10,174 nucleotides of DNA from Fidelibacterota bacterium (lineage in GTDB: Bacteria; Fidelibacterota; Marinisomatia; SCGC-AAA003-L08; D37C17): contig PANV01000030.1 of NCBI GenBank assembly GCA_002707765.1, forward strand, positions 1-10,174, read 5' to 3'. Each line of letters opens with the position of its first letter. Position 1 is the first letter of the stretch. The notes beneath the pieces were generated by a model, which saw nothing but the letters and a program-made list of their open reading frames with translations, made no database searches and had not been told where the DNA came from. Made by a program: the position numbers and the translations under genes. Of the stretch, positions 1 through 7,324 are shown one piece after another.

Positions 1-1307
1 ACAGATTCATCGCCAGTTAAACCTTTTGTTGATATCTTATCACTAGCTCTAAGTAGAGCAAGTCCACCACCTGGAACAATGCCTTCTTTAACAGCAGCTC
101 TTGTAGCGTGAAGTGCATCTTCTACCCTAGCTTTCTTTTCTTTCATTTCTACTTCTGTTGCAGCACCAATATTAATTACAGCAACCCCTCCTGATAATTT
201 TGCTAACCTTTCTTGCAATTTTTCTTTATCATAGTCGGATGTAGATTTTTCAATTTGGGTTTTTATTTCGTTGACTCTAGCATCTAAATTTTTAGAATCG
301 CCCTTCCCTTCTACAATAGTTGTATTATCCTTATCAATATTTACTTTTTTTGCTGTTCCTAAATAAGCTTCTGTAGCATTTTCTAATTTAAATCCAGTCT
401 CTTCTGATATTACAGTAGCACCTGTCAAAATAGCAATATCTTCAAGCATAGCTTTTCTTCTATCACCAAATCCTGGTGCTTTAACGGCAACAACTTTAAA
501 GGTACCTCTAAGTTTATTCATAACTAATGTTGCCAAAGCTTCACCTTCAATATCTTCAGCTATAATTAGTAGAGACTTGCCTGATTGAACTACCTTTTCT
601 AAAATTGGTAACAATTCTTTCATATTACTTATTTTTTTCTCATGAATTAGTATCATTGGAGATTCTAGCTCAGCTTCCATTGTATCAGGATTGGTAATAA
701 AATAGGGTGACAAATAACCTCTGTCAAATTGCATACCTTCTACTGTCTCTAAATAAGTATCTATACCCTTAGCTTCTTCAACAGTGATGACTCCTTCATT
801 ACCAACTTTTTCCATTGCATCACTAATAATGGTACCAATTGAATGATCATTATTAGAAGAAATTGTACCAACTTGTTTAATTTCTTCTTTATTTTTCACT
901 TCTTTTGACATGGTTTGTAAAAAATCTACAACTTGCCGAGATGCATTATCAATCCCTCTTTTTAAATCCATGGGATTTCTACCTGCAGTTACATTTTTAA
1001 GTCCTTCTGCAGTTATTGATTGTGCTAGTACAGTTGCTGTAGTTGTTCCATCTCCTGCAACATCAGCAGTCTTTGATGCTACCTCTTTAACCATCTGTGC
1101 ACCCATATTTTGAACAGAATCTTCTAATTCAATTTCTTTTGCAACAGATACACCATCTTTAGTTATAGTTGGTGCACCAAATTTTTTATCAATAACAACA
1201 TTTCTACCTTTGGGTCCAAGTGTTACTTTCACAGCATCAGCTAATGAATCAACACCTTTTTTTAAATTATTTCTTGCTTTTATATCATAATCAATATTTT
1301 TTGCCAT
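1..1307 (-). CDS. groEL: Chaperonin GroEL, 60 kDa subunit (3' end cut off by window edge)
   Basis: This is the ATP-driven cytosolic folding chaperonin that works with GroES. The minus-strand frame opens with MAKNIDYDIKARNNLKKGVD and reads without a stop to base 1, giving about 435 residues. The family is usually about 540-550, so roughly 110 C-terminal residues, including any Gly-Met-rich tail, lie outside the window. Visible signatures are LGPKGRNVV (about residues 30-38), ITKDGVSVAKEIELED (about 48-63, with the nucleotide-site Asp), AGDGTTTATVLAQ (about 84-96, the ATP/Mg site with the catalytic Asp) and ARVEDALHATRAA followed by PGGG (about 393-415), whose Asp near 397 matches the residue needed for ATP hydrolysis. 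Both halves of the equatorial domain flank the apical region in the expected order. The start is supported by an AAGGAG ribosome site at 1316-1321, 8 bases upstream. groES ends 23 bases before it, so the two are almost certainly cotranscribed. No key residue appears to be missing. Confidence 0.98.
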   Translation of the reverse strand, partial: MAKNIDYDIKARNNLKKGVDSLADAVKVTLGPKGRNVVIDKKFGAPTITKDGVSVAKEIELEDSVQNMGAQMVKEVASKTADVAGDGTTTATVLAQSITAEGLKNVTAGRNPMDLKRGIDNASRQVVDFLQTMSKEVKNKEEIKQVGTISSNNDHSIGTIISDAMEKVGNEGVITVEEAKGIDTYLETVEGMQFDRGYLSPYFITNPDTMEAELESPMILIHEKKISNMKELLPILEKVVQSGKSLLIIAEDIEGEALATLVMNKLRGTFKVVAVKAPGFGDRRKAMLEDIAILTGATVISEETGFKLENATEAYLGTAKKVNIDKDNTTIVEGKGDSKNLDARVNEIKTQIEKSTSDYDKEKLQERLAKLSGGVAVINIGAATEVEMKEKKARVEDALHATRAAVKEGIVPGGGLALLRASDKISTKGLTGDES

Positions 1308-1330
1308 TATGTTTTCTCCTTGTAAATTAG

Positions 1331-1615
1331 TTATACTACTGCTAGAATATCTGATTCTCGCATGATTAATAAATCATCACCATTATGCGAAATTTCAGTA
1401 CCCGAATACTTTCCATAAAGCACCTTATCGCCTTTTTTAACACTCATTTTAACTAAATTTCCAGATTCGTTTACTTTACCTGGTCCTGTTGCAACTATCT
1501 CTCCTATTTGAGGCTTTTCTTTTGCCGTGTCAGGTAAGATGATTCCAGAGGCTGTTTTTTCTTCAGCTTCCTGAGCCTTAATAACTACTCTATCTGATAA
1601 AGGTTTTATACTCAT
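1331..1615 (-). CDS. groES: Co-chaperonin GroES (10 kDa)
   Basis: This is the heptameric lid that caps the GroEL folding chamber. The 94-residue length is normal for the family. The N-terminus has the family pattern KPLSDRVVIK. The mobile loop that docks on GroEL lies at about residues 16-34, with the hydrophobic SGIILP core (about 23-28). The beta-barrel signatures GEIVATGPGK and GDKVLYGKYSGTEI follow, and the C-terminus is LLIMRESDILAVV. A strong AAGGAG at 1625-1630 sits 9 bases before the ATG. It is the first gene of the groES-groEL pair, and an 85-base gap separates it from dut upstream, where a promoter is expected. Nothing in the protein is unusual. Confidence 0.98.
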   Translation of the reverse strand: MSIKPLSDRVVIKAQEAEEKTASGIILPDTAKEKPQIGEIVATGPGKVNESGNLVKMSVKKGDKVLYGKYSGTEISHNGDDLLIMRESDILAVV

Positions 1616-1700
1616 TTTCTTTTTCTCCTTAATAAAATTTTACGATATGATAGAGTACAAATTTAATGCCAAATAAGATTAACTGACAATAAGTCATAGA
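1616..1700 (-). promoter_or_regulatory. Intergenic region upstream of groES with candidate promoters; no CIRCE element
   Basis: This 85-base gap between dut and groES is the likely place for a chaperonin promoter. Reading the minus strand, TTGTCA (1684-1689) is followed after 17 bases by TTAAAT (1661-1666). An alternative pair is TTGGCA (1667-1672), then 16 bases, then TCATAT (1645-1650). Both have good -35 boxes and poor -10 boxes, so neither is decisive. A short dyad TGAC-AATAA-GTCA (1684-1696) overlaps the first -35 box; its 4-bp stem is too weak to be called a terminator. I found no CIRCE (TTAGCACTC-N9-GAGTGCTAA) and no evident sigma-32-type CCCCAT box. Confidence 0.35.
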
Positions 1701-2138
1701 TTATTTACCAGTACTGCCAAAACCTCCACTGCCTCTAGACGAAGTTGACAAATCAGCTGAAATACTATATGAAATTTTAGAACTATCGCATGCAACTATC
1801 TGAAACAAGCGATCTCCTTTTTTAACCTCATATTCAAAAGATTTAATATTATCGCATGAAGCCATTATTTCGCCTCTATATCCTCCATCAATTAGACCAA
1901 TTGAATTTGACATTCTCAATGGTGTTTTAGATATACTAGATCTTGGAAATAGGTAATAAGCCTTTCCATCAACAGGTTCACATGATATACCAAACTTAAT
2001 TAATTTTGTTTCACCTGGTTTAAAAACTATGTCATCTAATACATATAAATCTAGTCCAGCATCACCATTGTGAAAATGACCATGATTTTGATACATTTCT
2101 TTTGACTGATTATTTAAAGGTTTTATTAATAATTTCAT
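1701..2138 (-). CDS. dut: Deoxyuridine 5'-triphosphate nucleotidohydrolase (dUTPase)
   Basis: The enzyme hydrolyses dUTP to dUMP and pyrophosphate, keeping uracil out of DNA and supplying dUMP for thymidylate synthesis. All five motifs of the homotrimeric dUTPase family are present in this 145-residue protein: NGDAGLDLY (24-32), PRSS (65-68), GLIDGGYRGEI (81-91, with catalytic Asp84 and the uracil-stacking Tyr87), GDRLFQIV (108-115) and the flexible C-terminal RGSGGFGSTG (135-144). The segment between motifs 2 and 3 reads SKTPLRMSNSIG, unlike E. coli Dut. As I recall, it is closer to versions found in some viruses and environmental bacteria. I chose the ATG at 2138 because it gives the natural N-terminus MKLLIKPL and has an AGGAAGG ribosome site 6 bases upstream. 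A TTG at 2165 would add nine residues but lies inside ispG. The start is 11 bases after the ispG stop, so the two are probably cotranscribed. Confidence 0.97.
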   Translation of the reverse strand: MKLLIKPLNNQSKEMYQNHGHFHNGDAGLDLYVLDDIVFKPGETKLIKFGISCEPVDGKAYYLFPRSSISKTPLRMSNSIGLIDGGYRGEIMASCDNIKSFEYEVKKGDRLFQIVACDSSKISYSISADLSTSSRGSGGFGSTGK

Positions 2139-2144
2139 TTTTTT

Positions 2145-2151
2145 CCTTCCT
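2145..2151 (-). promoter_or_regulatory. Ribosome binding site of dut, overlapping the ispG stop codon
   Basis: The minus strand reads AGGAAGG, then six A residues, then ATG. The first two bases of the site are also the last two of the ispG TAG stop (2150-2152). Ribosomes ending ispG therefore finish on the dut ribosome site, a layout that favours translational coupling. This site decides the dut start at 2138 over the upstream in-frame TTG. Confidence 0.7.
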
Positions 2152-4072
2152 ATGGTTCTACCCAATCTCCATATTTTTTAATTAAATTTATTAATTCTTC
2201 TACTGAATCCTTGGATGGTATACCTCGTTTTATCACATCGTGACCTTTGTATAATGATATTTTTTCTAATCCTGTTCCAACATAACCATAATCTGCATCA
2301 GCCATCTCGCCAGGACCATTTACTATACAACCCATAATAGCTATTTTTAATCCTTTTAAATGAGAAGTTTTTTCTCTAACCATCGCAGTAGTTGTCATTA
2401 AGTCGAATTGGGTTCTTCCGCAAGATGGGCAACTTATAAAATCTGTTTTAGTTATCCTAGTTCTAGTTGACTGTAATATCTCAAATGATAAATCATTAAT
2501 ATCTTTAACAGAATCTACTTTTGAATTTCTAATAAATAGTCCATCACCTAGTCCATCAATTAATAAGCCTCCAAAATCAATAGATGCGTCAATTTGAAAA
2601 TTTTCTAAATCACTGTTATCATAATTTCTGGAAACAATTACAGGATTTGTTATTTTATTTTTAATTAGTTTACTAATAAAATTTCTTTGTTCTACCATAC
2701 CATGAGAGTTATTAGTTGTAAGTATTAATACAATACTTTCATCATTTTTTATCAGCCTAATTGTATCAGGTGTAAGCTTCTCATTGGAATTAATTTCTAA
2801 AAATATCATAGAATCGCTACTGGAATTTTTTAGATATTGTTGAAAATTCATTTTAGGATAAATATTTTTTTTATTTTTAGAATCTTTCCAAATTTCAAAA
2901 TCTTTAATAACCTTTAACTGTAAAGGTAATTCAATATTTAAATCGTTTTTACCAATATAAATGTAATCTGAGGCAAAATCACTTAAACTCCACTTATCAA
3001 TTTTATTTAAATATGAGTATCCACATAATTCTAATAAATTACTATCAATTTTATCAAATTGTGATAAATCAGTTATTACAATAGGCACATTATCTTTACC
3101 TATGTTTAACCTTTGAAAAGTTTCTCTTTTTGAATAAGTAAATGGATTTATAATATTATCATTAAGATTATTAATTTTTTTATGATTATGTCTTTCATCA
3201 TATCTAGAAACTATTTTTTTTGCAATAGGAATTTCAAATTCAGGATCTTCAGTTAATGAAACTCTAATGGTATCTCCTAAACCATCTTCTAATAATGAAC
3301 CAATTCCAACAGAAGACTTAATACGCCCTTCCATACCCTCTCCTGCTTCAGTTACACCCAAGTGAAGTGGATAAAACATATTTTCTTTCATCATTTTGTT
3401 AACAAGCAATCTATATGCTTGTACCATAATAATTGGATTACTTGATTTCATTGATAAAACAATATTGTAATAATTATGATTTTCGCAAATCCTTAAAAAT
3501 TCTAGTGCAGACTCTACCATTCCTAGCGGGGTATCTCCATATCTATTCATTATTCTATCAGAAAGTGAACCATGATTTGTACCAATCCTCATTGCGGTAC
3601 CATTTTCTTTACAAATTTTAACTAGTGGAGAGAAACGATCATAAATTCTTTGCAACTCGTTTTCATACTCATCATCTGTAAATTCAAAAACCTTAAATTT
3701 TTTATTATCAGCGTAATTACCTGGATTTATTCTAACCTTTTCTACTATTTGAGCAGCTTCTAAAGCTGCTTTGGGAGTAAAATGTATATCTGCAATTAAG
3801 GGTGTTTTATATCCCTTTTGTCTTAAACATTTTTTAATTTCCTGAAGTGCCTTAGCTTCTTTTACGCTAGGAGCTGTAATCCTGACATAATCACTTCCTT
3901 CATTAGCGATTCTCATGGATTGCTCAACAGTAGACTTTATATCCATTGTATTTGTAGTGGTCATACTTTGAGTTCTGATAGGATGATTATATCCTAAAGG
4001 GATATCTCCAATATATACCTCTCTAGATTTAAATCTTTGATACTTATTTAAACTTTTACAATATTGATTCAT
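2150..4072 (-). CDS. ispG: 4-hydroxy-3-methylbut-2-en-1-yl diphosphate synthase, long (three-domain) form
   Basis: IspG (GcpE) reductively opens methylerythritol cyclodiphosphate to HMBPP, the penultimate step of the MEP isoprenoid pathway, using a 4Fe-4S cluster. At 640 residues it is far longer than the E. coli type (about 370) and matches the form known from Bacteroidota, Chlamydia and plant plastids, which carries an extra domain. The N-terminal TIM barrel spans about residues 1-290, with IRTQSMTTTNTMD (32-44), ADIHFTP (94-100), VRINPGNY (113-120) and the strongly conserved AMRIGTNHGSLSDRI (160-174). The inserted domain covers roughly 300-500 and is poorly conserved. The C-terminal cluster domain has CPSCGRT (Cys548, Cys551) and GCIVNGPGEM (Cys582, Glu589), the expected three Cys and one Glu ligands. 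The ATG at 4072 gives the N-terminus typical of long IspG proteins but has no clear ribosome site. A candidate promoter lies in the 70-base gap upstream. dut follows 11 bases downstream. Confidence 0.97.
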   Translation of the reverse strand: MNQYCKSLNKYQRFKSREVYIGDIPLGYNHPIRTQSMTTTNTMDIKSTVEQSMRIANEGSDYVRITAPSVKEAKALQEIKKCLRQKGYKTPLIADIHFTPKAALEAAQIVEKVRINPGNYADNKKFKVFEFTDDEYENELQRIYDRFSPLVKICKENGTAMRIGTNHGSLSDRIMNRYGDTPLGMVESALEFLRICENHNYYNIVLSMKSSNPIIMVQAYRLLVNKMMKENMFYPLHLGVTEAGEGMEGRIKSSVGIGSLLEDGLGDTIRVSLTEDPEFEIPIAKKIVSRYDERHNHKKINNLNDNIINPFTYSKRETFQRLNIGKDNVPIVITDLSQFDKIDSNLLELCGYSYLNKIDKWSLSDFASDYIYIGKNDLNIELPLQLKVIKDFEIWKDSKNKKNIYPKMNFQQYLKNSSSDSMIFLEINSNEKLTPDTIRLIKNDESIVLILTTNNSHGMVEQRNFISKLIKNKITNPVIVSRNYDNSDLENFQIDASIDFGGLLIDGLGDGLFIRNSKVDSVKDINDLSFEILQSTRTRITKTDFISCPSCGRTQFDLMTTTAMVREKTSHLKGLKIAIMGCIVNGPGEMADADYGYVGTGLEKISLYKGHDVIKRGIPSKDSVEELINLIKKYGDWVEP

Positions 4073-4106
4073 ATTAATATTATAATTTAAACATCTTAAA
4101 AATTTA

Positions 4107-4133
4107 ATTATACAAAATAGATTTGATTATCAA
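4107..4133 (-). promoter_or_regulatory. Candidate housekeeping promoter for ispG
   Basis: On the minus strand TTGATA (4128-4133) is followed after 15 bases by a perfect TATAAT (4107-4112), which would start transcription near 4100, about 28 bases before the ispG ATG. The spacer is short for a sigma-70 promoter. A second TATAAT at 4079-4084 lies so close to the ATG that it would give an almost leaderless mRNA. Chance matches are frequent in DNA this AT-rich. The 70-base gap (4073-4142) has no strong hairpin with a T tract, so readthrough from the upstream operon is possible. Confidence 0.4.
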
Positions 4134-4142
4134 GTATCAGTT

Positions 4143-6827
4143 CTATCTCACAACAGCAAGTTTTGTAACACCTATATTATTATTATTTTTATCTAAAGCA
4201 GCAACTAAATATATACCTGTACCAAGTAACTTACCTTTATCGCTTCTACCATCCCAATTCATTATAGTTGTCTGATTAACTAAATCAAATTCCTTTAAAA
4301 CTGTTCCTTTCAAATTCATGATTTGTACTTTTGAATTAGCAGGCAAATTACTTATAGTAATATTTGAATGATTGTAAACAATAAATGGATTGGGAGAAAC
4401 AGAAATTTTAGATACTGGCTGAGATTCTGCAAATTCAGTTTTAAAAATTGATAACCCCATATTTGTTGCAAAATATACATTACCAATGTCATCAAATTTA
4501 ATATCATAAATTTCATTTGATAATAAATTAGAGTTTGAAGCATCAAATGATTCACTAGGAATGAGTACTGTACCACCGCTAGTAATAACCCTTATTCCAT
4601 ATCTGGAAATAACCCATGCATTATTTTGCCTATCAACACGAATCTTTGAAAATTTGTCAAAAGAATCAGAAGAAAAATAAAAATTGCAACTTATAGGTTC
4701 TACATCAATTGATAAAAACCCAAAAGAACCTGAAAAGGTATATTTAATAACATAACCCATTATACCATAATCACTCAAAGTCCATAATATTGTATTTCCA
4801 TATTTATCAGATCCTATATCGATTGACCATACAGAAATGTTTTCTAAGTCTAAATCATCATTATATTGTGAGCATCCAGATTGATTTACAGTTATTAAGG
4901 GGGTTGACCACCAAGAATAATCTTCTTGTGAAATATCTCCATTTAGTCTTAATAATTTTAAACCCCCAGGTGAATAATCAGGATCATCATCTTTCTGATA
5001 TGATATCCAGATATTTGAAAACTCATCAAAAGCAATTTCTTCAGGAAGATAATACAAACTACTACCATAATCTTCAATAAATTTCCATTCACTACCAGCT
5101 TTTATTACAATTGGTTTATTTATATTTTGTTCACCTTCTGATTGAGGATTTATGACCCAGTAATTATCATCTATTGAATGAAGTCCAGAAAGAGTGACAT
5201 AATTATATCCATTATTTTGATAATTAATTCCAGTAAAAACTGAATCCCATCCATTTATTATTTCCAGATTTGAAGAATTAACATGAATTAAACCACTTAA
5301 AAATTGTACGTTATCTTTTATTGGATTATAAGGTGAAAATGGATGATATATATCAGGTTCCAAGTAAAGTGAATTGTTGATAAAATAAAAATTATCAAAC
5401 GAATCAAATTTAACTCCTTCAGAATTTTTATCTCCAGATATATACGACAATTTTTTGGCATTATAGAAACTCATACCCTCTTGCGTATTACTTATTGGAT
5501 ATTTATTTTTATATGTTTCAAAATAATCATCATTATTTAAATCCATGTAGTTATCACCATCTGAGTAAAAATTTCTAACATTATGGTTATTCAAAATATC
5601 ATCTATCAAAAAACCACCTTGTCCAATATCTGGGTCACCACCCAAACCAACTAATTGTTTTTTTTCGTTCAAATCAATTGCAGTTATTTTATTAGTAAAA
5701 ATTGTGTTTGGAATAATATATTCATAATAATCTAAGTTAGAAATTGAAGTTTTTATTAAACCATGATTTTCTAGAGATAAATAGATGTTATCATTAATTA
5801 TTTCTAAATCAGTAAAACTTGAAAAAATTTCATCAGGGATATTAAAAACTTTGTTATAGTTTGGAAAAGCTGACATATTTTCTCGTATTAGGAGCATATC
5901 ACTTCTAAGAGAATAATGTAAAAACTCTCCATTTTGATTAATTATTTCTGATTTAATTATATCTTTAAGATTTTCTGGATTGATTAATTCTATTTCTAAA
6001 TTATTTTCATATAATAGCCAATCATTAATTCCTGTCCCACATTGTAACTGATCTGAAGTAAGCCAAAAATCTATTGGATTAGCAAATGAAAAATCATCAT
6101 AATTATATTCAAACCAATTATCAATAAATGATGAAGCAGAACATGAAGAATCATATAAATCCCAATCAAGAAGTAATAATAAATTATTCTCATAATTTGT
6201 CAAATCTACTCTTAATACTCCTTCATTAGTCGCTAAATACAACCAATTTATAGCAATATAAATATCATAAATTCTATTAACATTAATTATCTTTTCAGTA
6301 TCAAAACCTGTATCAAACCATAGATTACCATTATTTTCTGCTTTAATCAGAAAATTATTGAACGTAAAATAATTTAAATATGAAGGTGAATCGCCTCTTA
6401 AGTATTGAACAATCACATCTTGATTTTGATAGGTCGCAATCGCAAAAACATAATTTTCATAAAATACGATTTCAGATATACTATTAAAAGGTAAAAAATC
6501 TATTGAACTAATTAAGCCAAAATCTCTATTAACTACCTGAATATTACCATCCTCACCTCCAAGCCAAACTTGATTAAATGATTCATCCAATGCAATGGTA
6601 TTGATACCAGCATATTCTAAATTTTTTGTAAAATCATCAATACTGTGATCTGATAGGTCAATCGAATATATACCACCACTTGTTGAAACTAAGATCTGAT
6701 TATCATTCACTTGCTCAACTGATGTAGAATTAAGTAACGATGAAATATTCTTTATATGTTGAATGTTATAGGAACAAAAAAGGCTAGTTATAAAAAATAA
6801 AAAAAAACTAATTTTTCTAAAAAACAT
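4143..6827 (-). CDS. Exported beta-propeller protein with T9SS-like C-terminal sorting domain (PorZ-like)
   Basis: This 894-residue exported protein has no assigned reaction. Residues 1 to about 19 form a signal peptide (MFFRK, then a Phe/Leu-rich core ending near LFCS); SLFC is a poor lipobox, so a lipoprotein is unlikely. The body is rich in Asn, Asp, Ser and Tyr and contains propeller-type blades: GGIYSIDLSDHSI near 52-64, then NTIALDESFNQVWLGGEDGN near 76-95, and SNEIYDIKFDDIGNVYFATN shortly before the tail, a pattern typical of 'two-component regulator propeller' repeats. The last 85 residues (VSPNPF to KLAVVR) match a FlgD-Ig/T9SS type A sorting domain, with NWDGRSDKG and GTGIYLV. N-terminal propeller plus such a tail is the plan of PorZ, a part of the T9SS attachment complex at the cell surface, but this rests on pattern and not alignment. 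It could instead be an ordinary T9SS cargo. I chose the ATG at 6827 over the TTG just before it. It starts 8 bases after ribH. Confidence 0.85.
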   Translation of the reverse strand: MFFRKISFFLFFITSLFCSYNIQHIKNISSLLNSTSVEQVNDNQILVSTSGGIYSIDLSDHSIDDFTKNLEYAGINTIALDESFNQVWLGGEDGNIQVVNRDFGLISSIDFLPFNSISEIVFYENYVFAIATYQNQDVIVQYLRGDSPSYLNYFTFNNFLIKAENNGNLWFDTGFDTEKIINVNRIYDIYIAINWLYLATNEGVLRVDLTNYENNLLLLLDWDLYDSSCSASSFIDNWFEYNYDDFSFANPIDFWLTSDQLQCGTGINDWLLYENNLEIELINPENLKDIIKSEIINQNGEFLHYSLRSDMLLIRENMSAFPNYNKVFNIPDEIFSSFTDLEIINDNIYLSLENHGLIKTSISNLDYYEYIIPNTIFTNKITAIDLNEKKQLVGLGGDPDIGQGGFLIDDILNNHNVRNFYSDGDNYMDLNNDDYFETYKNKYPISNTQEGMSFYNAKKLSYISGDKNSEGVKFDSFDNFYFINNSLYLEPDIYHPFSPYNPIKDNVQFLSGLIHVNSSNLEIINGWDSVFTGINYQNNGYNYVTLSGLHSIDDNYWVINPQSEGEQNINKPIVIKAGSEWKFIEDYGSSLYYLPEEIAFDEFSNIWISYQKDDDPDYSPGGLKLLRLNGDISQEDYSWWSTPLITVNQSGCSQYNDDLDLENISVWSIDIGSDKYGNTILWTLSDYGIMGYVIKYTFSGSFGFLSIDVEPISCNFYFSSDSFDKFSKIRVDRQNNAWVISRYGIRVITSGGTVLIPSESFDASNSNLLSNEIYDIKFDDIGNVYFATNMGLSIFKTEFAESQPVSKISVSPNPFIVYNHSNITISNLPANSKVQIMNLKGTVLKEFDLVNQTTIMNWDGRSDKGKLLGTGIYLVAALDKNNNNIGVTKLAVVR

Positions 6828-6835
6828 CAAAATAG

Positions 6836-7324
6836 CTATTTCTTAATTTTATTGAATGTTTTGATTGTATCGACTGCAGCTTGCATTACTTCACCTCCCT
6901 TATCTTTATCTTTGGGATTAGAGCGTTTTAAAGCTTGTTCATAGTCAAATGTTGTTAATACACCTAAAATAATTGGTATGTTTGTCTTTTTATGAATTGA
7001 TATTTGTGATATTGAATTTGTAACTGAATTTGAAATAAATTCAAAATGAGCTGTTTTACCTTTAATGACACAACCTAATGTTACAATTGCATCGTATATT
7101 GAATTATTTTTTAAAATTTGACTTACGGCTGCAGGTATCTCAAAAGCTCCAGGTACTCTAAAAATTGTCAGACTAGTATCTCCTCTGCCATAGTAGTCTT
7201 TTTCATACTCAAATTTAATTTTTTCATTTTTTAAGAAATTATTTTTAAATCTCAAAAAAGCACCATTTAATAAATTTTGTGAAATATCATTGTTAAACTC
7301 ACTGATTACAATTGCTATTTTCAT
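6836..7324 (-). CDS. ribH: 6,7-dimethyl-8-ribityllumazine synthase
   Basis: RibH condenses the ribitylaminopyrimidine made by the RibD branch with 3,4-dihydroxy-2-butanone 4-phosphate to give lumazine, the substrate of riboflavin synthase. It usually assembles into pentamers or 60-subunit shells. The 162 residues match the usual length. Signatures in order are IAIVISEFN (3-11, substrate-binding N-terminal strand), VPGAFEIP (57-64), GCVIKGKTAHFEFI (84-97, with the proposed catalytic His93) and PIILGVLTTFDYEQALKR (117-134, with a conserved-position Arg134). The start codon shares an ATGA overlap with the ribBA stop, so the two are translationally coupled; only a weak purine stretch precedes the ATG. 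The stop lies 8 bases before the start of the exported propeller gene. Confidence 0.98.
   Translation of the reverse strand: MKIAIVISEFNNDISQNLLNGAFLRFKNNFLKNEKIKFEYEKDYYGRGDTSLTIFRVPGAFEIPAAVSQILKNNSIYDAIVTLGCVIKGKTAHFEFISNSVTNSISQISIHKKTNIPIILGVLTTFDYEQALKRSNPKDKDKGGEVMQAAVDTIKTFNKIKK

Noticed and set aside
910..1113. Plus-strand open frame of 67 codons
   Set aside because: It lies antisense inside groEL, whose minus-strand frame has full family motifs; the plus-strand product has no recognisable feature.
2139..2165. Longer dut beginning at TTG 2165
   Set aside because: It would overlap the end of ispG and add residues not expected for dUTPase. The ATG at 2138 has a proper ribosome site and gives the normal N-terminus.
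3433..3621. Plus-strand open frame inside ispG
   Set aside because: It is antisense to the most conserved part of the IspG TIM barrel (AMRIGTNHGSLSDRI); it has no ribosome site or recognisable motif.
4124..4138. Dyad TTGAT-A-ATCAA between the propeller gene and ispG as a terminator
   Set aside because: The stem is short, nearly all A/T and is not followed by a clear T tract on the minus strand; it is more plausibly part of the -35 region or chance.
4352..5080. Other open frames inside the propeller gene (4352-4576 minus, 4790-5080 plus)
   Set aside because: They overlap a continuous 894-codon gene with a signal peptide and a sorting domain. Their products are Leu/Ile/Tyr-rich, as shadow frames of AT-rich DNA usually are.
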